This document shows, piece after piece, positions 57,860 to 64,000 of a DNA stretch of 64,000 nt. The notes beneath the pieces are model-generated. The model saw nothing but the letters and a program-made list of their open reading frames with translations. It searched no databases and was not told the DNA's origin. How positions within the stretch are numbered: the first letter of the stretch is position 1; the number at the start of each line of letters is the position of its first letter. The stretch spans positions 86,408,001 to 86,472,000 of the forward strand of contig CM059583.1 in assembly GCA_030407085.1 (NCBI GenBank). Direction: 5' to 3'. A program made the position numbers and the translations under genes. The stretch comes from Trichopria drosophilae. Taxonomy: Eukaryota > Arthropoda > Insecta > Hymenoptera > Diapriidae.

Positions 57860-58815
57860 CACAATGACATCATATCTCCGATTTTGTTAAAAATAGCAGA
57901 GAAGATAGTACTTGGCATAATTTAAATTTGGTAGCGGCTGATGGCCAGCGCGTCACGTGAGACGCGGTGCTGAGGGCATTCGCAACTTTAAACATTCATT
58001 ACTTTTAAACGATTAATGTAATGAAGATGAAAATTTCCAGAATATTTGATCATACCTTTATGAACAACTTTCTCGCTGAAAGTTTTCCGATTCTCGAAAT
58101 TCGCTCGATAAACGAAGCACCTGAATGCATAAAATCGTATCTTTTGCAGCTGTGCATACAAAAATAATAACTTTTTTGTTTATTGACATATATCGTTTTT
58201 TCTTTCTTCTGTAGACGCGGAAAGCTCTAATGAGAAATTCCATTTTTTATTCGTTTCAAAATTATTAAAATTGGCTGTGTTACAGCGAGTTGAAATAAAA
58301 AAATATTTGCGAACCGGCCACGGAGTAACCAGTGCTGTCTACACAGGACTCAGTCGTGTTTATTCCTTTCCGTGTAGGCGCACGTTTCCGGAGTGTTCAA
58401 CTTCAAAAATCCATAATTTGAAAACTAAAAGACATACCACGAATTAAAAATTTCAAAAAATATTAGATAAAATTTGCCATAAAATAAAAATAAAAAGGGA
58501 GCACCGTGGTACGAAATCGTTATGAAAACAACATTTTTTTTTTCATGATTATTACTTATTATTATTATATTTAATTATAAATATTTTTTTCGAAAAGTTC
58601 CCACTTTTTTACCACAGTGTAGCAAATTTCTTCCAATTCTCATCAAATTCCGCCGTAGCTATAATTTTTTGAAAAAAAAGTTTGTGAAAATTTCATATGG
58701 CCGAATTTTCGGAATTTCGAAAAATCCCTTTATCACATCCATATGTATGCCAAGTACCAACTTTTTTGCAATTTTTACAAAATCGGAGCTGTGATATCAT
58801 ATTCGAGTTTGAATC
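57860..58815. mobile_element. Possible ~1-kb MITE with ~60-bp inverted ends
   Basis: Left ATGACATCATATCTCCGATT, TTGTTAAAAATAGC, AGTACTTGGCAT and right (reverse complement) ATGATATCACAGCTCCGATT, TTGTAAAAATTGC, GGTACTTGGCAT. The inside is AT-rich and non-coding (one unrecognised 61-codon frame). Target duplication not identified. Confidence 0.5.
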
Positions 58816-58869
58816 AATTTCAACATTTTTTTGTGCTGAAATTGACCCAAGACGATGTTAGTTTGTTTG

Positions 58870-59950
58870 TTCGTTTATTATGGCATATAGTCTAAGCCGA
58901 TACAGTCAACAAGTGATAACGTACAATTTTATCAAATAAAAATTAAAAGTCAGAATACGTAATAAGTATAAGTAAAAAAATCTGTATACGTAGTTGTATT
59001 GGAAATAAAAAATAATTTATCTCACGCTGTTATAACTAGATTAATATTAATACATAAAAAAGTCAAGGGCAGCTTCTGCCAATTCACATCTACGCATGAA
59101 TGAAAAAATGTAATTTTAAAGATATTAAGCGAATGGCAGTCTCTAATAACCGACGGTAACATGTTGCAAAGGCATGTCGATGCAACTAAGAAATACTTTG
59201 AATAAGTATCACTCCAATGTCCTGTACACGAAGCTGTTTCGTGCCAGGACGCAGTTCACAACATACCATATTCGCCCGCCATACATATCCTTCATACAAC
59301 TATTTTGGTAGATACGAATTATTCGAAATATATGTTAATATGCCAGAGAAAGCAAGTCATCTCCACGACGCAGACAACCAGCCAAGTCGCTCACGATACG
59401 ATGAAATATGGTCATAACTATCCAATTTAAAAATCAAGTGGATTGCAGAATTCAGCATTCGATCGATCTTGATCTTGTGGGTTACATCGAGATCATGGTA
59501 TACCACATAGCGGTAATCGAAATAAGGGACTATGAGAGGTGATATAAGTTGCGTTCTAACCTCAACACTAAGAGAGCCAATATTTAGATGTATTTTGCGT
59601 AAACAGGAGTATATCCCATTCGACATGAGCGCTAAATGTTCTTCCCAGGAGAGAATACGCTCAAACACAATACAAACATTACGAGCAGATTTAACCTAAG
59701 GAATCTTCTTATTATGAGGTGCAATGGATGCGAAGCTATCAATATCGGTTCTGATCATAAAGTCGGAACTACCGATAATGGGCCTTGGTCTTCCGATTTA
59801 TATTGAGATTATTGTTAGCTGCCCAATCGCGGATACTCTCAGCATCACGTGTAACGCATCAGCTGCTGTTTGAATCTCATTCGGGTTACAACGTAGAAAG
59901 ATTTGTAAATCATCAGCGTATTTCAATTTTTGTATAATTTAATTATATCA
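58870..59950 (-). pseudogene. CR1-like LINE 3' fragment
   Basis: The minus strand around 59.7-59.94 kb reads KLKYADDLQIFLRCNPNEIQ (RT active site). Then, open at 59668-59357, it reads RILSWEEHLALMSNGIYSCL, LISPLIVPYFDYRYVVYHDL and DHISSYRERLGWLSASWR. These match STLSWKEHLVLMSKRVFYTL, LLPYLDYCCAVYNDI and ITPYREELQWLTTASRR in the LINE at 16.0-17.0 kb. Several frameshifts. 58870-59350 is the probable 3' part. Confidence 0.8.
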
Positions 59951-59989
59951 GTATGGTGGTTGACCACATTATTTAGAGGATAAAAATTA

Positions 59990-60230
59990 TTTTTTTAGCA
60001 ACCTTGGCGATTATGTCCGAAAGGTTGGCTAACATTTTTTATTATTATATGCAGCATGTATAACGCAACGATTGGTGGATTTTTGTTTGCGGCAACCTTG
60101 GCCGATGTGCCTGGAGGGTTCACTGGCATATTTTTTAACGACCTGGAGAATGGTTCGAATTTACTTTATTTTTTAGCAATCTTGGAATGTGCTTGGAAGA
60201 TTGGCTAACATTTTTTTAACATCAGTTATA
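59990..60230. repeat. Hairpin-forming repeat units (three)
   Basis: Units near 59995, 60100 and 60172 read like AGCAACCTTGGCCATTATGC, CTGGAAGGTTG...ACATATTTTTTAA. CAACCTT and AAGGTTG within each unit can pair. More units are at 60924 (split by the foldback element), 63000 and 63090. Confidence 0.65.
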
Positions 60231-60920
60231 AAAAAAGAATGTTGTTTCTTTGGATATATGATACCGAATCGTTGATTTTAATATTTAAAAGGAATTTTTA
60301 ACGACATATTCTTTAAGATTTGATTGTTTAAATTTCAAATAATTTCTTTCTATTTCCTTTATAGATGAATAATAAAAGAATGTTTGGTATTAAATACCTA
60401 AAATGATAACCTTTAGTTTGTGAAATTCTAACCTCTCTTTTTCTATCCTTTCTAACCATTGTAAATAACACTCGATTTTTTAAAATATATTTGGTTATCA
60501 CAGGAATTTACATTTATAATTAATTTCTATTTACATTTTTGACGTTTTATATCAGGTTTCATTTTATATACTAATTTTTTAATTACGATATTTTTATACA
60601 GTTATGTGACAATAATTGTCATTCATTCTAATATTTAATTAGGTCTATATCGAGAAGGAATATTTTTACGAAAATACTAATACCTTAATAAAAATGTCAA
60701 AGAATGATTTTTAGAAACATTTTCACTATCTAATTTCAAATCATAATAACGAACGAACATTACACCAGTTTGATTTAAATTAATTTAAAATAAAGGCGTG
60801 TCATTGTAAATAATTATTTAGATCATATCACTCTACCGATTGACTCAACTTTATTTGAAATCCTGGATCTTTGTCGATCAATGTTGGAGTCATTGGCATT
60901 TTAAATTGATTTTATTTTTT
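60231..60920. other. No gene seen
   Basis: Very AT-rich intergenic DNA. Confidence 0.5.
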
Positions 60921-61447
60921 TTGTAGCAACCTTGGCTATTGGGGCATTCCATGTGAAATCGCCAACGTTTCGAAGTCAAGTTTCAGAACATATTCAAAAT
61001 TGAACTACGTTTAGAATGCGTAAAGATAAGCCTATCTTGTAAATTTCAGCTCAAAATATTAATTTGTTCAAAAGTTATTGATAAAAGTGTAAACGACAAA
61101 AATGAAATTTACAATTTTTTAAACGGCGATATCTCGAAAACTATCACTCAGAGAAAAAAAATGTTTCATTCGAAAATGTGCAGAATTGTCTAAATATTGC
61201 TCTGGTGTGAATGATATAAACAAAATATTATTGTTTATAACAAATTTTCAAGATTATTTTGTTGTAACTCAATTTTCGCTCGATATGCCATCTTTTTTTT
61301 TCTTGTGACATAAACAAAAGTTGTTCGCAAAAGTGTTTTCTTTAACTTCGCAAATTTTCAGATTGTCATCTTTGAAACTGGCCTTGTAATGTAAAGAAAA
61401 CCGAGCGCATGAGTGTCCGTGCGCCATGCCACCGGCCGGGCCGCCCG

Positions 61448-61876
61448 AACATATCAGCCGCCCGGCCGTATAAAACGCTCTTTTCCCCCTTTTCAGGCCT
61501 ACAATTCCTAACTACTTGTTTGAAAAATTGTCAGATAAATAGTGGTGGTAAGTATATAAGTATGCCCCGATCTTTTTTCTACATATTTTTATTTGGGTCA
61601 TTCCTTAGAAAATTAAAGAGGGGTTTGTTTAAAAACATGTACATCGTTCATTTATATAGAACTTTTTTCCCAAGTGGCATATCAGTCTTTACTTTGGCAC
61701 TGAGCACATCACTTTTTAGTTATTTTATCGAAAAGACAATTCGATAATTTATATACAAAAGTAATGATTGCGGGTGCCAAATTATCATCTTTTCTTGACG
61801 AGAACAATACAGAATACAAAAACTCATGATGCACGAATGTACTACGGAATGAATGTGACTTTAGAGAATGTCAACA
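61448..61876. repeat. Left inner inverted arm of foldback element
   Basis: Begins CCGCCCGGCCGTATAAAACG and includes AATTCCTAACTACTTGTTTG and CACGAATGTACTACGGAATG. Its reverse complement is 62402-62818. The 112-codon frame 61409-61747 runs across it and is not regarded as a gene. Confidence 0.88.
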
Positions 61877-62401
61877 ATTTCCGAGATTTATAAAAGTATA
61901 TAATCAATTGGAAAATATTTTTGATAAAAACAATGTTAACAGGTTTGTATGTATTCAAGGAATGGAAGGGTCTGAATAATCTATGGGATTTTGTAGAATC
62001 TAAATACATCAGAGAAAAATATTTTAAAGAACTTGAACCTCGAATATCTAAACTTCGGATTCATGATTTCATAGCCCGGAATGAAAGCAATTTTATAAAA
62101 ATGACAAAATAAAATCGACACTCTGATGAAGTTATGGTAGTGGATTATTTCTCAAAAAATTATTCATTTAAAATACAGGATGAAATTCAAAGTCATCACT
62201 GGTCTCAGAATCAAGTTGTAATCCATCCATTTGTAATTTATACAAAAGCAAATAATTATCTTAATATTTGTTTGATGTATTTTCAAATATTCAATCAGTT
62301 TCGAATGAAATAAGTACACGGCATTTGTGTCGTGTTTTGGATATTCTGATATCAATACAATGCTTTTATATTTAATCATATTATTTGCGTCATTTGCTTT
62401 T

Positions 62402-62818
62402 GACATTTTCTAAAGTCACATTCATTCCGTAGTACATTCGTGCATCATGAGTTTTTGTATTCTGTATTGTTCTCGTCAAGAAAAGTTGATAATTTAGCAC
62501 CCGCAATCATTACTTTTGTATATAAATGATAGAATTGTCTTTTGGATAAAATATCTAAAAAGTGATATGCTCAGTGCCAAAGTAACCTAAAAACTGATGC
62601 CACTTGGGAAAAGAGTTCTATATAAATGAACGATGTGCGTGTTTTTAAACAAACCCCTCTTTCACTTTCCAAGTAATGACCCAAATAAAAATATGTAGAA
62701 AAAACATCGGGGTATACCTACATACTTACTACCACTATATATCTGACAATTTTACAAACAAGTAGTTAGGAATTTTAAGCCTGAAAAAGGGAAAAAGAGC
62801 GTTTTATACGGCCGGGCG
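62402..62818. repeat. Right inner inverted arm of foldback element
   Basis: Reverse complement of the left inner arm with scattered substitutions and small indels. Confidence 0.88.
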
Positions 62819-62917
62819 GTAGGCTTATCTTTACACATTCTAAACGTATTTCAGTTTTGAATAAGTTCTGAAACTTGACTCCGAAACGTTGGCGATTTCA
62901 CATGGAATGCCCCTATT

Positions 62918-63150
62918 GTGACTGGAAGGTTAGTACCTTTATTTTTAACCGAAAAATAACTCAGCCATGTTTGTTTCACAGGTTGAAGAATTTTCTTTTT
63001 GTAGTAACCTTGACCGCAGTGCCTGGAAGGTTGAATCATAATTTTTTTCTTTTTACCAACCTGGTGTACGCGTTATGCTTTTCTTTTACAGCAACCTTGG
63101 TCATTATGCTTGGAGGGTTGAGTGACATATTTTTTAATGTAACCTAGAAT
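62918..63150. repeat. Hairpin-forming repeat units (continuation)
   Basis: Right half of the split unit (GTGACTGGAAGGTTAG), then full units at 63003 (AGTAACCTTGACCGCAGTGC, CTGGAAGGTTG) and 63092 (AGCAACCTTGGTCATTATGC, TTGGAGGGTTG). Confidence 0.65.
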
Positions 63151-63649
63151 TTGAATGCCATATTTGAATTTCGATCCAATTTAATTTCATAAATTTATAA
63201 TGACATCCTTTTCCCGTTTTCAACTAATTTTAAAGAAAATAATAAACCACATTTTTGTGAACCAGTTTCGAATCCACATATACTCTCCGATTATTTTCAT
63301 AGTTTTCAGTAAATGCTGTCCAAGGATCGATAGGATTACAGTGGCCCTTCACACAGTTCAAGTCTTTGGAACACTTTCAATTAAAGTTTATAGTGAAATC
63401 AATTATTTCAATCAAGCTTGTAGTTTGTAAACCGCCACCAAGGGTTTTTACACGCTGCAGGGTTTTTATCCCTAGGGTATTTTCTTTTATTATTTTTGGT
63501 GGTAAGAATCGAGGTTGCAGAAAGATCAGAACTGGTGTCACTAATATGCAATAGCGACGTTACTCTAATCTTGTACTCGATATATAGGACTTTTTGTTTT
63601 TATATTTCCTATAATTGCCGGGACGTCAATTCTTTTCGGTCGGGGGTAA
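63151..63649. other. No gene seen
   Basis: AT-rich non-coding sequence. Confidence 0.45.
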
Positions 63650-63823
63650 TGTAAGGAATTCATATTTTATAAGATGTATTTCAGCTTATGTCACCGAATT
63701 CCTTGCATGCTCTTGTCTACGCGCGCTTCAATTGTCGGGTTCCAGTTTATCAAGTTCAGTTTCAGTCTAACCTTTCAATAATAAACATATTTTTGAAAAC
63801 TTTATGTTCTTTAATTCGTTACA
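63650..63823 (+). mobile_element. Possible solo LTR, 174 bp
   Basis: Starts TGTAAGGAATTC and ends AATTCGTTACA, a 5-bp inverted TGTAA/TTACA with TG...CA ends. An AATAAAC signal is near the 3' end (63779-63785). The flanks GGTAA and GTATA do not form a clear target duplication, so the call is tentative. Confidence 0.35.
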
Positions 63824-63844
63824 GTATATTCGGATTGATTCAAT

Positions 63845-64000
63845 ACTCCGGGTAGATCATTTATAAAAATAGAAAACAGAAGGGTTTGCAGAACCGACCC
63901 CTAAGAGATTCCAGCTGAGGTTGATAGCCAAGAAGAGGTAGAAACTCCATCACTGGCAATGGTCGCTTGTAAGCGGCCCAATAAATATGAGGCAAATCAA
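63845..64000 (-). pseudogene. CR1-like LINE reverse transcriptase fragment, cut by window edge
   Basis: The minus strand reads FASYLLGRLQATIASDGVST then SSWLSTSAGIS, and FSIFINDLPGVLNQ. This parallels FASYLSGRKQAVTADDGQRS, SWLSVGAGVPQGSVLGPLLF and SIFINDLPSVLQ of the LINE at 16.0-17.0 kb. At least one stop replaces the PQG region. The rest of the element continues beyond 64000. Confidence 0.75.

Larger units (their letters stand above)
60941..62913. mobile_element. 1.97-kb foldback DNA transposon with TATT duplication
   Basis: Outer ends GGGGCATTCCATGTGAAATC and its reverse complement at 62894-62913, flanked by TATT (60937-60940 and 62914-62917). Removing the element with one TATT rebuilds CTTGGCTATTGTGACTGGAA, which matches the hairpin repeat units, so the ends are exact. 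Inner arms of about 0.42 kb (61448-61876 and 62402-62818) are also inverted. A 0.4-kb piece (61036-61447) exists only on the left. The centre has an unrecognised 63-codon frame (61921-62112). No transposase: non-autonomous. Confidence 0.9.

Noticed and set aside
61409..61747. 112-codon open frame in the foldback element
   Set aside because: Lies across an inverted arm; hydrophobic AT-driven translation without similarity, and the mirrored arm is not open.

Overview
The window is animal nuclear DNA, most probably from an insect. The only host gene recognised is the 3' end of a casein kinase II alpha-subunit gene, with GT-AG introns, entering from the left edge. The rest is AT-rich intergenic DNA packed with insect-type transposable elements (TEs). 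The TE mix (BEL/Pao, CR1-like and R1-like LINEs, a Penelope-like element, mariner/IS630 transposons, an ISL2EU/Harbinger-like transposase, a tRNA-derived SINE) would suit a hymenopteran, but that is a guess. No bacterial-style operons, CRISPR, rRNA or viral genes were seen. Most family names below rest on recalled motifs, not on searches.

Layout. 1-2.2 kb: two last exons of CK2 alpha. 2.6-3.8 kb: a 121-bp tandem repeat and a decayed retroelement tail. 3.96-10.56 kb: a complete, young BEL/Pao LTR retrotransposon on the minus strand (329-bp LTRs, 5-bp target duplication, uninterrupted 1741-codon frame). 12-22.6 kb: an old plus-strand CR1-like LINE cut in two by a younger minus-strand CR1-like LINE and a SINE. 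23.8-25.4 kb: 3' part of an R1-like LINE between GT/CA microsatellites. 25.5-27.6 kb: broken DDE transposase with a Cys-rich tail. 28.6-35.8 kb: repeats, a second SINE and relics of two further TE protein families. 35.9-40.3 kb: two Penelope-like copies head to head, forming 1.5-kb inverted repeats, with a hammerhead-like motif at the outer end of one copy. 40.7-41.4 kb: decayed 80-bp tandem array. 42.6-45.1 kb: degraded mariner-type transposase. 45.7 kb: SINE with an 11-bp target duplication.

48.3-53.2 kb is the most interesting object. It is a 4.86-kb DNA transposon whose roughly 0.5-kb inverted ends are built from 166-bp tandem units. It encodes a broken transposase that I cannot place in a named superfamily with confidence (Sola-like is a hypothesis). 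A diverged relative of the same protein lies next to it at 47.9 kb. A 1.97-kb foldback element at 60.94-62.91 kb starts with nearly the same terminal bases and has a clean 4-bp TATT duplication, so it may be a non-autonomous relative. 53.2-56.5 kb is a 3.3-kb mariner-like element with long, internally repeated ends rich in TCAAGGTCA motifs, inserted directly beside the first transposon. The right end holds further LINE fragments, hairpin-forming repeats and a possible solo LTR.

The elements do not form a pathway. They record successive insertions: an old LINE, then a younger LINE and SINE inside it; and an old hairpin-repeat region, then the foldback element inside it. The BEL element and the Penelope pair look youngest.
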